Part shown: in pieces, positions 41,185 through 50,574 of the stretch | Position numbering within the stretch: position 1 is the first letter of the stretch | How the letters are laid out: each line of letters opens with the position of its first letter | Assembly: GCA_947588745.1 (NCBI GenBank) | Contig: CANPYW010000006.1 | Span: 1 to 64,000 of the forward strand | Source: Candidatus Gastranaerophilales bacterium | GTDB taxonomy: Bacteria; Cyanobacteriota; Vampirovibrionia; Gastranaerophilales; Gastranaerophilaceae | Direction: 5' to 3' | DNA: 64,000 nt | Made by a program: the position numbers and the translations under genes | Notes under the pieces: model-generated | Databases searched by the model: none | The model's input: the letters and a program-made list of their open reading frames with translations, nothing else | Told to the model about the DNA's origin: nothing

Positions 41185-42298
41185 AAATAAATTAGGTTTT
41201 ACAATGGCTGAAGTACTTGTCAGTATGGTTATAATTGGTGTAGTAATGGCACTATCAGTTCAAACAATTAATGTGGTTAGAGCCTCTTATACATCTTTAA
41301 CATATTATACATTAGAGAATGTAAAATCAATGATTACAGCTATATATGCTGGTGATACACCCGACACACAAAGCGGTAAATCAGGGATTTTCAAAACAAA
41401 CGCAGATGGTTCTACGCAAGAAATTGATTCTCCAATTACAAAATGTAAAATGAGTAGCGGTCAAGTTAAAAGTGTATTAAAAGGCGTTGAGACAAATTCT
41501 CCGGCATGGGACATTCCAAGTTGCAATAATATAAAAGGTACACAATCTAATATATTTTGCGAAGCTATAGCAGCCGTTTCAAATACATCAGGTAAAGTTA
41601 ATTGTTCCAAAACATATCCTATACAAATGGTAAATGGCGAACCACTTATTAATGCAAATTTTGAAAGCGACCAACCCAACTTTAAGACTACAAATGGTCA
41701 AAAATACTATATATCCGATTGGAAAATAGACAATTCAATATCAAATACTTTTGGTTTTAGAGTTATGGCAATTGATTTAAACGGAAACAGTAAACCAAAT
41801 ATAGGGAAACAAAAAGGAAGACAATATCCCGATGTTGTTAATTTTGTAATTTTTGATGACGGAGAAGTATTCCCCGTTGGTGTTGCCGCCGATAATATTA
41901 AAATAGGTACAAAAAAAATCAGTTATCTGGCTGCAAGAGTAAAAGGATATTATTATAGCTACAATCCGGCAAGGAAAAACAACGTTCCAACAGAATGTAC
42001 TTTCACAACAGCAACCGGAGAAAAGAAATCATCCTGCAATTTCGGTGTTGTACTTATTGGGAATGATAATGAAGTTTCTTCCTTACAATCAGATGCAGTC
42101 GTCAGAGTATTTACATACAGACAAGCTTATTGCACAGTTTTGGGTACAAAACAAAATGACACAATTTATAATAATTACTGTTCCAGTGTAGTAATGTCAT
42201 CAAAAGCAAAATACTGCCCGCCGTCAAACGATCCGAGTGCATTTGATTTATGCCTCGTAGATACAATTAAACCTGCCTTCAGATTTAACCTTAAATAA
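41177..42298 (+). CDS. type IV pilin-like prepilin
   Basis: 373 residues. KNKLGFTMAEVLVSMVIIGVVMAL is a classic prepilin leader: a short basic peptide, cleavage between G8 and F9, E at mature position 5 and a hydrophobic assembly helix. The remaining 330 residues form a large globular head with several cysteines that may pair (CKMSS, PSCNN, NIFCEA, NCSK). This is long for a major pilin and fits a minor pilin, pseudopilin or a surface-displayed substrate. AAGGA precedes the ATG. The export and assembly genes are not in this window. A hairpin terminator follows. Confidence 0.88.
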   Translation: MNKNKLGFTMAEVLVSMVIIGVVMALSVQTINVVRASYTSLTYYTLENVKSMITAIYAGDTPDTQSGKSGIFKTNADGSTQEIDSPITKCKMSSGQVKSVLKGVETNSPAWDIPSCNNIKGTQSNIFCEAIAAVSNTSGKVNCSKTYPIQMVNGEPLINANFESDQPNFKTTNGQKYYISDWKIDNSISNTFGFRVMAIDLNGNSKPNIGKQKGRQYPDVVNFVIFDDGEVFPVGVAADNIKIGTKKISYLAARVKGYYYSYNPARKNNVPTECTFTTATGEKKSSCNFGVVLIGNDNEVSSLQSDAVVRVFTYRQAYCTVLGTKQNDTIYNNYCSSVVMSSKAKYCPPSNDPSAFDLCLVDTIKPAFRFNLK

Positions 42299-42320
42299 CA
42301 AAAATTATTAGATATATAAA

Positions 42321-42356
42321 AAATCCCGATTAAACAGTTTGAGTTAATCGGGATTT
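42321..42356 (+). terminator. hairpin after the prepilin gene
   Basis: Perfect 13-bp stem AAATCCCGATTAA/TTAATCGGGATTT with a 10-nt loop; only a short T-run follows, but the stem is strong. Confidence 0.75.
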
Positions 42357-42385
42357 AACTATACTTAACATACAATAAACGGCTA

Positions 42386-42414
42386 TTGACAACAATTTTA
42401 TTAAAATATAAAAT
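42386..42414 (+). promoter_or_regulatory. strong sigma70-like promoter before the 42489 gene
   Basis: Perfect TTGACA, 17-bp A+T-rich spacer and TAAAAT. The best match to consensus seen in the window; the transcript should start near 42421. Confidence 0.75.
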
Positions 42415-42488
42415 GTCAAAGTAGAGTATCACACTGGCTTCTATTTGGGGAAGATAATAAGGTTCTCTTTTGAGAGATGGATTTTCAA

Positions 42489-43061
42489 ATGAATACTACA
42501 ATATCAAAAATTGAAAACGAAAAATTAACAACATCTATTGAACAATTATTTCAAGATGCATATAATCTTTCAAAATGGGAAAAAATCAAAGAATTTTCCA
42601 TTGCAGGACACTCCTTAATCTTTCAAAATAAAATTATTGATATTTCATTATACAGAAAATTCTCTAATAAAAATTATATTGAAAAATATATGCTTAAAGA
42701 TTCAAAAGAAAAACTTCTTGCTAAAATGGATGTAAAAGTATATAAGGATTCTTTATACATAATTAGTTTGCAAATATATACACGTAAATTTTTTGACCAG
42801 GTATTGCTTGCATTGTTACAGGTTTCTGTTGAAAAATCCATGTATAATACAACAAAAAAAGAAGTTTATATTAATATTCAAAAATCGTTCTTTAAAAGCA
42901 GAAGATTAAGGAAGGCAATAATTGCAAATTCGTTTATACCTTTAAATAATCAAAGTAATTATGAAAAAGAATTATTTGGTGAAGCTTTTCAATTGAACAT
43001 TTCGAATTCGCCCAGCTGGTTAAATAAAATCAAATATTTTCAGTTATTGACCAATAAATAA
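42489..43061 (+). CDS. unknown cytoplasmic protein upstream of the sigma factor
   Basis: 190 residues from the ATG at 42489, where TGAGAG sits a usable distance upstream; the ATG at 42477 touches the same element with no spacing. The protein is basic, with alternating strands and helices (HSLIFQNKIIDISLYRKF; KMDVKVYKDSLYIISLQIY; then the helix FFDQVLLALLQVSVEKS). The order loosely resembles a GNAT acetyltransferase, but the acetyl-CoA loop is not visible. I do not recognise the family. It is driven by the strongest promoter seen here and lies 91 bases before the sigma-factor gene on the same strand. Confidence 0.6.
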   Translation: MNTTISKIENEKLTTSIEQLFQDAYNLSKWEKIKEFSIAGHSLIFQNKIIDISLYRKFSNKNYIEKYMLKDSKEKLLAKMDVKVYKDSLYIISLQIYTRKFFDQVLLALLQVSVEKSMYNTTKKEVYINIQKSFFKSRRLRKAIIANSFIPLNNQSNYEKELFGEAFQLNISNSPSWLNKIKYFQLLTNK

Positions 43062-43152
43062 ATTTAAACTTCATATATATATATGATTTAATACTTGCGT
43101 TATATGAATACAATTTAAGTAGGCTTGTTATATCAGCTTAAAGAGATAAATA

Positions 43153-43959
43153 ATGAGTGAAAATACAGCATACAATTCATATAACAATATAAAAAGATTA
43201 TCCGACGAGGAGTTGGAATTATTATGGCATAATTATCTTGCAGATAGAACAAATAAACAATTCAGAGATAAACTTATTGTTCAATATATCTATCTGACAA
43301 AATATGTTATTAACAGAATAAAACTAAATCTGCCTCCTAATATTGCTGTGGAAGATATTTCAAGTTTCAGTGTGGAAGGTTTAATTGATGCAATAGAAAA
43401 ATTTTCACCTGAGAAAGGCTTAAGATTTGAAACATACGCAATCATGAGAATAAGAGGGTCTATTATAGACAGAATACGCTCTCAAGATTGGATTCCACGC
43501 AGCAGAAGAAAAAAAATAAAAGATATAAAAAATGCAACAGAAACATTAAGACAAGAATTGGGACGAACCCCAACAACTCAAGAATTATCAGAATACTTAG
43601 ATATTCCAGCAGATAAAATAACCGCCATAATGTCTGAAGATACATCCGTCGGTTCATTATACGATAAAAAATATGCGGGAGATGAAGGCATTGAACTTAT
43701 CGATACTATTGAGGATACAAATTCCGTAAATCCGCTGGAGAAACTTGAAGAAAAAGATGTTAAAAATGAGCTTCAGGCTGCATTAAAAAAATTGCCCGAA
43801 CGTGAAAGAATGGTTATGGTTCTTTATTATCACGAGAATATGACTTTAAAAGAAATAGGTAAAAATATAGATGTGTCGGAATCAAGAGTATGTCAAATAC
43901 ACGCACAGGCAATTATGAAACTGAGAAATATTCTTAACGAGAATAAAAAAGGTAAATAA
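43153..43959 (+). CDS. FliA/WhiG-type alternative sigma factor
   Basis: 268 residues with sigma regions 2 (LIVQYIYLTKYVINRI, then ISSFSVEGLIDAIEKFSPEKGLRFETYAIMRIRGSIID), 3 (RSRRKKIKDI through TTQELSEYLDIP) and 4 (LPERERMVMVLYYHENMTLKEIGKNIDVSESRVCQIHAQA). The region 2 motif and spacing match the SigD/FliA/WhiG group, which usually directs motility or envelope genes together with an anti-sigma factor. No flagellar or anti-sigma gene is in the window, so its regulon is unknown. AAAGAG precedes the ATG. Convergent with pyrG through a shared terminator. Confidence 0.9.
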   Translation: MSENTAYNSYNNIKRLSDEELELLWHNYLADRTNKQFRDKLIVQYIYLTKYVINRIKLNLPPNIAVEDISSFSVEGLIDAIEKFSPEKGLRFETYAIMRIRGSIIDRIRSQDWIPRSRRKKIKDIKNATETLRQELGRTPTTQELSEYLDIPADKITAIMSEDTSVGSLYDKKYAGDEGIELIDTIEDTNSVNPLEKLEEKDVKNELQAALKKLPERERMVMVLYYHENMTLKEIGKNIDVSESRVCQIHAQAIMKLRNILNENKKGK

Positions 43960-43961
43960 AT

Positions 43962-43991
43962 AAAAAAAGGAAGCTTAAACTTCCTTTTTTA
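43962..43991. terminator. bidirectional terminator between sigma gene and pyrG
   Basis: AAAAAAGGAAG/CTTCCTTTTTT stem, six-base loop, T-run in both directions; it overlaps the pyrG stop. Confidence 0.9.
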
Positions 43992-45623
43992 TACACTTGT
44001 CAATTGTTTTGATTTTAATTCATAATTTTTATTAACGGCATTAATCAAACCTAAAAATAACGGGTGAGGTCTTTCGGGTCTTGATTTAAACTCCGGATGG
44101 AATTGGCAAGCCACAAACCAATCATTTTTAGGCAACTCTACCATTTCACAGAGCATTCCGTCAGGAGATAATCCTGAGAATACAAGACCTGCTTTTTCTA
44201 TCTGGCGGCGATACTCATTATTTACTTCATATCTGTGTCTGTGTCTTTCCCATATAGTATCAGCATTATACGCCTCATGAGCTTTTGTACCTTGCTTTAT
44301 ATTACAAGCAAATTTTCCTAAACGCATTGTTCCGCCATAACCTTCCACATTTTTCTGCTCTGTCATTAAATCAATGACCGGATATGGAGTATTTTCGTTA
44401 AATTCCATAGAATTTGCCTCTTTAAGCCCCACAACATTTCTGGCATATTCGATTACGGCACATTGCATACCTAAACACAAGCCTAAAAACGGAAGATTGT
44501 TCTCTCTTGCATATCTTATTACGTTTAACTTGCCTTCTATGCCTCTTATGCCGAACCCGCCCGGAACAACCAGACCGTCAACATCAACCAGTGCTTCTTT
44601 TGCTTTTTGAAAATCAATACATTCTTCCGAATTTATCCATTTTATTTCAATTTGTGCATCGTGGGTATAGCCGGCATGTTTTAGTGATTCCACAACAGAA
44701 ATATAAGCGTCGGATAATTTTGTATATTTACCTGCGATAGCTATTTTAAAAGTTTTTTGAGGATTTTTAATTTTATATACAAGCTTTTTCCAATTTTCCA
44801 AATCAGGTTTTACATCTTGAATAAACAAACGCTGAAGAACAACACCCGCAAGATTTTGTTCTTCAAGTGCAAGCGGAACTTCGTAAATACTTTTCATATC
44901 TCTGCATTCGATAACCGCATCTTTAGGAACAGAGCAGAAAAGAGCCAGTTTTTCTTTTTCTTTTTTGGGAATAGGTTTTGTTGTTCTGCAAACAAGAATT
45001 TCCGGCTGAATGCCATAGCTTCTTAAATTAGTAACACTATGCTGAGAAGGCTTTGTTTTCAATTCACCGGAAGTAGGAAGATAAGGAAGCAGAGTAACAT
45101 GAATGGAAAGACTGTTTCCAAAGCCTGCTTCACTTCTAAACTGCCTTATAGACTCAATAAACGGTAAACTTTCGATATCGCCTATCGTTCCGCCTATTTC
45201 GGCAATAATAAAATCTGGTTTAAATTGCTGGGTAGCCTTTTTAATTCTTGATTTTATCTCATTGGTAATATGGGGGATAGTTTGAACGGTAGCACCCAAA
45301 TAATCTCCGTGGCGTTCTTTATTGATAACCGTTTGATAAATACTGCCCGATGTAACGTTATTGATTTGTCCGAGGTTGGTATCGGTAAATCTTTCATAAT
45401 GACCGAGGTCCAAATCGGTTTCGGCTCCGTCATCGGTAACAAAGACTTCACCATGCTGAAAAGGACTCATTGTTCCGGGGTCAACATTAATATACGGGTC
45501 AAATTTTTGAATAACAACGCTGAAGCCTCTTGCTTTAAGCAGACGCCCCAAAGAAGCGGCTACAATCCCCTTCCCCAAAGAGGACACAACACCGCCTGTA
45601 ACAAATATATATTTTGTACTCAT
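43989..45623 (-). CDS. pyrG: CTP synthase
   Basis: 544 residues from the ATG at 45623 with GAGGG upstream; a TTG codon just before it is not needed. The N-terminal synthase domain has [13 protein letters not shown] (P-loop), [21 protein letters not shown] and [14 protein letters not shown]. The C-terminal class I glutamine amidotransferase domain has VPGGFGIRG, the nucleophile Cys in FLGLCLGMQ, and the HPE of FHPEFKSRP. It makes CTP from UTP, ATP and glutamine, the last step of pyrimidine nucleotide synthesis. It follows gatC by 14 bases in an apparent operon. Confidence 0.98.
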   Translation of the reverse strand: MSTKYIFVTGGVVSSLGKGIVAASLGRLLKARGFSVVIQKFDPYINVDPGTMSPFQHGEVFVTDDGAETDLDLGHYERFTDTNLGQINNVTSGSIYQTVINKERHGDYLGATVQTIPHITNEIKSRIKKATQQFKPDFIIAEIGGTIGDIESLPFIESIRQFRSEAGFGNSLSIHVTLLPYLPTSGELKTKPSQHSVTNLRSYGIQPEILVCRTTKPIPKKEKEKLALFCSVPKDAVIECRDMKSIYEVPLALEEQNLAGVVLQRLFIQDVKPDLENWKKLVYKIKNPQKTFKIAIAGKYTKLSDAYISVVESLKHAGYTHDAQIEIKWINSEECIDFQKAKEALVDVDGLVVPGGFGIRGIEGKLNVIRYARENNLPFLGLCLGMQCAVIEYARNVVGLKEANSMEFNENTPYPVIDLMTEQKNVEGYGGTMRLGKFACNIKQGTKAHEAYNADTIWERHRHRYEVNNEYRRQIEKAGLVFSGLSPDGMLCEMVELPKNDWFVACQFHPEFKSRPERPHPLFLGLINAVNKNYELKSKQLTSV

Positions 45624-45637
45624 CAAACCCTCAATTC

Positions 45638-45919
45638 TTAATTTATTTTCGGTACTCTGAAGAACCCGTCTTCTTCATAAGGTGCATTTGCCATCATTTC
45701 TTCTTTTGTTTGTTCATATTTAACAACATCTTCTCTCATCACATTATAAACAGGTATAGGATGAGGCATAGGCTCAATATTTGTTGTATCAACTTCATTC
45801 ATTTGTTCAACGTATTTTAATATATCACCCAATTGTTTTGAATATTTATTTATTTCATCTTCCGTAAGCTCAAGTCTTGCCAATTTAGCAACATGCTTTA
45901 CATCATCAGTGCTAATCAT
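45638..45919 (-). CDS. gatC: aspartyl/glutamyl-tRNA amidotransferase subunit C
   Basis: 93 residues from the ATG at 45919, preceded by a textbook [39 protein letters not shown] and the C-terminal MREDVV...[15 protein letters not shown] are typical GatC. In GatCAB it stabilises the enzyme that amidates Glu-tRNA(Gln) or Asp-tRNA(Asn); gatA and gatB are not nearby, which is common. Same strand as pyrG with 14 bases between. Confidence 0.95.
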   Translation of the reverse strand: MISTDDVKHVAKLARLELTEDEINKYSKQLGDILKYVEQMNEVDTTNIEPMPHPIPVYNVMREDVVKYEQTKEEMMANAPYEEDGFFRVPKIN

Positions 45920-45972
45920 CAATTACCTCCAAATATACTCTATAAAATTCTATCATGATAATATTCAATTTG

Positions 45973-47010
45973 CTAATTATATCTGATATTGCTTTGAATT
46001 CTATAAGCTTTAAATTTTTCAAGGGATTGTTTAAGTTCATCTTTATTAAAAACGGAAGTTTTTTCAAATGTTCTTTCTTTATCAGCATAAAGAGCAGAAT
46101 CATATAAATCGTACGTAATACCGTTTTCCTTGCAAAAATGTTCTATATAATCCATAAGAATGTAAACGTGAGGAGAAATATTACCTTTATTTGTATTAGC
46201 ATAAGCATATTCAACATCAACAATAACGCTTTTTATATCGAGCTGTTTAATTTTTTCCAAAAACAAAGTAACTTCTTCATAAGTATCATTAACCCCCGGA
46301 ATGATAATATACTTTACTTTTACCAATGATTGTAAATCACCTTTAAGATTACGTCTGTAGTGTTTTATATTTGCCCATACTTTATCCGATTTATCAACAC
46401 GTTTAACAGTTTTATAAACATCTTTTGAAGCGGAATCAGGGGATATAACAACAGTAACCTGTCCTTTTTTTATACCATCTCTGATTGAACGGCTGAACAA
46501 AATACCGGATGAATGAATTCTTATTTTAACACCTTCATTTATAAACAATTTAAGAAGCTGGTCAAATTCTTTCAATATAGTAGGCTCGCCGCCCTGAAAT
46601 GTTATTTCACCGGTATTTCTGAATTTCTTTTGTTTTATTAATTCTTTTATTGCATTTAAAACATTATTTTTTGTTTTAGGCTTATATCTTTGAACACCGC
46701 AGTATATACAATTAGAATTACATTGACTCCAATGGTCAAAATTTATGTATGAAATGTAATCTTCTTCATCCCAATCTTCTTCTCTTAGATTATAACAGCC
46801 TTCGCAAGCATCTAAATCACTTTCTTTCTGCAATAAACGCTGATATCTTTTTATTTCAAAGAGTTTATCCCATATTATAATGTTATCATAATAAGAAGGA
46901 ACAATCATTAATTGACCTTTATTAAAATCCCTTGATAAACAACAAGCTTTAATTGAACTTACATCAATGGATATTCCATGCTCTATCAAATGACAACTTC
47001 TATATTTCAT
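45973..47010 (-). CDS. radical SAM protein with extra cysteine pairs
   Basis: 345 residues. SQCNSNCIYCGVQR gives C97-x3-C101-x2-C104 for the SAM cluster, ITFQGGEPTILKEF (about 134-147) is the GGE/SAM-binding motif, and IIPGVNDTYEE later supports the fold. N-terminal cysteines (C6; C23-C24) and the C69-x2-C72 pair could hold a second cluster, as in SPASM/twitch enzymes, though the spacing is not the standard C-terminal form. A similar class includes peptide-modifying and wall-modifying enzymes. No precursor peptide is obvious next door. It lies 51 bases upstream of gatC on the same strand. Confidence 0.8.
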   Translation of the reverse strand: MKYRSCHLIEHGISIDVSSIKACCLSRDFNKGQLMIVPSYYDNIIIWDKLFEIKRYQRLLQKESDLDACEGCYNLREEDWDEEDYISYINFDHWSQCNSNCIYCGVQRYKPKTKNNVLNAIKELIKQKKFRNTGEITFQGGEPTILKEFDQLLKLFINEGVKIRIHSSGILFSRSIRDGIKKGQVTVVISPDSASKDVYKTVKRVDKSDKVWANIKHYRRNLKGDLQSLVKVKYIIIPGVNDTYEEVTLFLEKIKQLDIKSVIVDVEYAYANTNKGNISPHVYILMDYIEHFCKENGITYDLYDSALYADKERTFEKTSVFNKDELKQSLEKFKAYRIQSNIRYN

Positions 47011-47166
47011 AATAATTCCTTTAAACTTATAAACATTATATTACATAATATTTATTATAATATTGAAATATTGTAAAGATTATTGTAAAGTTAATAAAGA
47101 TTTAGCAAAATTTTTTTTCACGGTTTTTAAAAGAAGTGTAGCAATAATAATTCTAGGAGTATAAAT

Positions 47167-47613
47167 ATGACACCAATGCCAGTTTCATCAGTTAAGGAAA
47201 ATGTTAAAACACCGGATTTATCCGTTGCAAAAAAAGGTTCAAAGGTAAAAACAGCCGCTAAATTGGCTGCGGGTGCCGCAGTTATCGGCGGTGCCGTTTA
47301 CTTGGCTAAAACAGGTAAATTTAATGCCGCAAAGAATTTGGTTGAAGATACGTTCCAATCTGTTGCAAAAGGCAATCCGAACGTAACGGAAGCTCAACAT
47401 AATGCTAAAGTTTTAGCAGAACGTGCCGGAAAGATTTCAAAACAAGTCGGCAAAGTCGGCAAAGAAGTCGGGAAAAAAGCTTTTAATGTTGCAAAGAATG
47501 TTTTTGAAAAAGCATCAAATGCAGTAAAAGGAATTACACCCGAAAAAATCAATCCTGATATAGCAGATGAAGCAGCAAAAGCAGCTGAAACATTTAACAA
47601 CTTTGTTAAATAG
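47167..47613 (+). CDS. small Ala/Lys-rich protein with a hydrophobic hairpin
   Basis: 148 residues, no enzyme motif. Residues 25-50 (KTAAKLAAGAAVIGGAVYLAKTG) form a glycine-zipper-like hydrophobic helix between lysines; the rest is an amphipathic Ala/Lys/Val coiled segment with repeated K-x-A-x-x-V-x-K spacing (AGKISKQVGKVGKEVGKKAFNVAKNVF). It resembles membrane-peripheral or apolipoprotein-like helices. Excellent AGGAG site and a strong terminator on the far side show it is a real, separately transcribed gene. The function is unknown; the N-terminal hydrophobic part recalls the one in the 53441 gene. Confidence 0.7.
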   Translation: MTPMPVSSVKENVKTPDLSVAKKGSKVKTAAKLAAGAAVIGGAVYLAKTGKFNAAKNLVEDTFQSVAKGNPNVTEAQHNAKVLAERAGKISKQVGKVGKEVGKKAFNVAKNVFEKASNAVKGITPEKINPDIADEAAKAAETFNNFVK

Positions 47614-47624
47614 AATAAAATTAT

Positions 47625-47657
47625 AAAAAGAAGAAGCCTGTTGTGCTTCTTCTTTTT
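47625..47657. terminator. bidirectional terminator between 47167 gene and pheA
   Basis: AAAAGAAGAAGC/GCTTCTTCTTTT stem with a short loop and T-run; convergent genes on both sides. Confidence 0.88.
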
Positions 47658-47662
47658 ATTGA

Positions 47663-48514
47663 CTAATAAATATAAAAGCTTCCAAGATTTTTAAAATATT
47701 CGACGTGTTTTAAAAGTTCTTCTATAGCGAGTTTTATTTTATAATCGTTTTCAAATCCTTCCAATTCCATAAAGAAAAGATATTCACCCAAATGTTTTTT
47801 ATTCGGTCTTGAATCAATATAAGCAAGATTAATGTTATATCGTGCCAAAACGGTTAATACATCGCATAAAGCACCGGGTTTATTTTTTGTGGCAAAAATT
47901 ATTGCTGTTTTACCTTTTTCTTTATTCAGCAATTCTTCTCTGCTTAAAATATAAAACCTTGTTTTGTTATCGTGTTCATCATTAATTTCTTCATCCAAAA
48001 TATTAAGACTAAATATGGAAGCACAGGCGATATTTGCGATTGCCGCCATATCGGAAGATTGCTCCACAGCTGTTTTTTGAGCGGCATAGCTTGTGGAGGA
48101 AACCTCTTTTAATTCGGCATGCGGGAAATTTTTATGAATATAATCTGAGCATTGAGCAAGTGCCTGCGGATGAGATATAATTTTTTTAATATCATTTTTA
48201 TTTTTGGTATTTGCAAGGAGATAGTGTTTAATCGGGATGGTAATCTCTCCTCTTATTTTGATATTATTATCTTTAAGATTTTGAATATTATCAATTGTTT
48301 CTCTAACAAGCCCTTCCATGGAATTTTCAATGGGGAGTACACATATTGAAGAATAATCGAAAGATATATTTTCCAATGCAGATTTAATTGTACGCTGAGG
48401 AAAATAATTTTTTATTTTAATATCGGCGATTTTTAAGAATTCCATAACCGCAAAATGAGCATTAGAGCCATCAGGGCCTAAATAGTACATATTTTCAAAT
48501 TCATTGGCGGGCAT
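47663..48514 (-). CDS. pheA: prephenate dehydratase
   Basis: 283 residues from the ATG at 48514 (AAGGA upstream); earlier in-frame starts lack a ribosome site. YYLGPDGSNAHFAV opens the catalytic part, CVLPIENSMEGLVRET is the conserved substrate-binding motif, and TAIIFATKNKPGALCDVLTVLARYNINLAYIDSRP starts the C-terminal ACT domain for phenylalanine feedback control. It converts prephenate to phenylpyruvate. The chorismate mutase part found in fused PheA is absent. Divergent from the phosphohexomutase gene. Confidence 0.93.
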   Translation of the reverse strand: MPANEFENMYYLGPDGSNAHFAVMEFLKIADIKIKNYFPQRTIKSALENISFDYSSICVLPIENSMEGLVRETIDNIQNLKDNNIKIRGEITIPIKHYLLANTKNKNDIKKIISHPQALAQCSDYIHKNFPHAELKEVSSTSYAAQKTAVEQSSDMAAIANIACASIFSLNILDEEINDEHDNKTRFYILSREELLNKEKGKTAIIFATKNKPGALCDVLTVLARYNINLAYIDSRPNKKHLGEYLFFMELEGFENDYKIKLAIEELLKHVEYFKNLGSFYIY

Positions 48515-48582
48515 ATTAAAATCCTTTTTAATATATAATGGAATTATATTTATTTTACACAAAAATCAAGGAAATATGAATA

Positions 48583-49968
48583 ATGGCACAAATCAAATTC
48601 GGTACGGACGGCTGGAGGGCAATAGTCGGAAAAGATTTTAATTATTATAATACAAACAAAGTTATTTGCGGAATTGCTCATTATATATATAATTCCGATA
48701 AATATGACAAAAAAATCCTTATAGGATATGACCCTCGTAATAAAGCGGACGAATTTGCGTTTTATATTGCAGAAAAGCTTGCCTCATACGGTTTTGACGT
48801 TGAAATAAGCAATAATATTGTTGCAACACCGGTTCTTGCATATTCCGCATTAAGAAACAATGCTTATGCCGTTATGCTTACGGCTTCTCATAATCCGCCC
48901 GAATATCTGGGAATAAAATTTATACCTCCTTACGGCGGGCCGGCAGAAGATTTCATGGTCGAACAAATAGTTTTAAACTCGGAAAATGAATTTATAACAA
49001 AAAGAGAAGCAAAAAAATATACAAAAGTTTCGTTTGAAGATGATTATATCGAACATATAAAATCATTAATTAATTTTGAGATTATAAAAAAATCGGGGTT
49101 AAAAATAAATTATGACGGACATAACGGAGCTGCGGCAAAAATATTTGTTAAAATTTTAGAAATGAATAACATTGAATACAATGCAATTAATCTTGAACGT
49201 GATATCAATTTCGGCGGAACAATGCCCGACCCGAAAGAAAAATACCTGCCCGAACTTAAAGCATTATGCAAACAAAATAACCTGACAGGATATAGTAATG
49301 ACGGCGACGGTGACAGATTCGGAGTATTTGATGAAACGGGAGCTTATATAAATGCGAATGATATTATAGCAATGCTTCTTAAACACCTTATCAAAAATAA
49401 AAAACTTACGGGTAAACTTGCAAAAACGGTCGGAGCAAGTTTAATGCTTGATATTTACGCCGATAAACTCGGCATTAAAACGGTGGAAACACCTGTAGGC
49501 TTTAAATGGCTGGGGTCGGCAATGAGAAAAGAAGATATAATTATTGCGGGAGAAGAATCGGGCGGATTAAGCATAAAAGGACATATTCCCGAAAAAGACG
49601 GAATACTTGCAAATCTTTTGATAACGGAAATGACGGCTTATGCAAAGAAATCATTACATGAGCTTCATAAAGAGTTTTTAAACGGGTTAAATCGCACATT
49701 TTTAACGGACAGAACGGATATTGAACTTGAAAATGACGGTGAAAAAGATTTAATAATAGATAAATTCAAGTCATATTCGATGATAGGGGGATATAATATT
49801 ATACGAAAGAACACACTGGACGGATTAAAGTTATATTTAGACGACGGAAGCACCGTTTTAATAAGAAAAAGCGGTACGGAACCGCTTTTAAGAGTGTATT
49901 TTGAATCGGATAAGGAAGAAAAAATGTGCAAATTAAAAACAGAAATTAAACAATTGTGCAATATATAA
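48583..49968 (+). CDS. alpha-D-phosphohexomutase (phosphoglucomutase/phosphomannomutase)
   Basis: 461 residues. FGTDGWRAIVGKDF, the phosphoserine loop LTASHNPPEYLGIK (Ser near residue 102), the Mg-binding DGDGDRFGV, the sugar-selecting GEESGG and the C-terminal RKSGTEPLLRVYFES are all present. It moves phosphate between C1 and C6 of hexoses, feeding glycogen, lipopolysaccharide or exopolysaccharide precursors; GEESGG is compatible with glucose or mannose, and the exact substrate cannot be told. With malQ and the GH13 gene it supports glucan metabolism. Divergent from pheA. Confidence 0.92.
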   Translation: MAQIKFGTDGWRAIVGKDFNYYNTNKVICGIAHYIYNSDKYDKKILIGYDPRNKADEFAFYIAEKLASYGFDVEISNNIVATPVLAYSALRNNAYAVMLTASHNPPEYLGIKFIPPYGGPAEDFMVEQIVLNSENEFITKREAKKYTKVSFEDDYIEHIKSLINFEIIKKSGLKINYDGHNGAAAKIFVKILEMNNIEYNAINLERDINFGGTMPDPKEKYLPELKALCKQNNLTGYSNDGDGDRFGVFDETGAYINANDIIAMLLKHLIKNKKLTGKLAKTVGASLMLDIYADKLGIKTVETPVGFKWLGSAMRKEDIIIAGEESGGLSIKGHIPEKDGILANLLITEMTAYAKKSLHELHKEFLNGLNRTFLTDRTDIELENDGEKDLIIDKFKSYSMIGGYNIIRKNTLDGLKLYLDDGSTVLIRKSGTEPLLRVYFESDKEEKMCKLKTEIKQLCNI

Positions 49969-50001
49969 AAATACTCGAAGTTCATTCTTGTTTTTTGTTT
50001 T

Positions 50002-50385
50002 TTAAAGCCCGATTTTGATATTTTTATCGTTTTTTGGTTTATCGGATTTTAATGATTTTTTCTGATTTATTTTATCGGTATTTCCCGCTTTTTCACGTAC
50101 TTTGGGGATTGGCGGCTGCTTTAACTCTTTATTTTGCGGATTTTCAATCATCAAATCGGATATTTTACACGCCGTTTCACTGTGGCACGAAGCATATACG
50201 GGCGAATAAAACATGGTTAAAGAAGTTAATAAAGCAAAAATCATAACCGATTTTTTTAATTGTTTGGGAAATATCGGGCAGAGTAAATTCCGCCTTAATA
50301 TTTCTTTTGATTTGGCTTTTGTTTGTTTTTTATACTCTTTTGCAAATAAAATTAAATATAAAATTATACCCGCTAAAACTTTCAT
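50002..50385 (-). CDS. small protein with two membrane helices and a Lys/Pro-rich tail
   Basis: 127 residues. A perfect AAAGGAG site before the ATG argues it is real even though two plus-strand frames overlap it. A first hydrophobic stretch (about 2-14) and a second (about 45-63, ending YASC) would anchor the protein; the remaining 60 residues are Lys/Asn/Pro-rich and unstructured. I do not recognise it. Alternatively translation could begin at the internal Met before SVMIFALLTSLTMF as an ordinary signal peptide, but no ribosome site supports that. Convergent with the phosphohexomutase gene. Confidence 0.5.
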   Translation of the reverse strand: MKVLAGIILYLILFAKEYKKQTKAKSKEILRRNLLCPIFPKQLKKSVMIFALLTSLTMFYSPVYASCHSETACKISDLMIENPQNKELKQPPIPKVREKAGNTDKINQKKSLKSDKPKNDKNIKIGL

Positions 50386-50574
50386 ATTCTACTCCTTTAA
50401 AATTTATAACCGGTCTCCTTTCTATATTTTGGAGTACATTGTAAAGATTTTCATTGGACTTAAGGGGTAATTGTTTTATCGGAAAAAAGTTTAATGTAAA
50501 ATAAAAATATTACAAAAAGATAAAAAATTTCGAATAAAGTAGAAAAAAAATTTTTTTGGAGCATTATAATAAGT

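Noticed and set aside
50034-50470. Two plus-strand frames opposite the small protein at 50002-50385
   Set aside because: The minus-strand gene has a perfect AAAGGAG site; the plus-strand frames have none.
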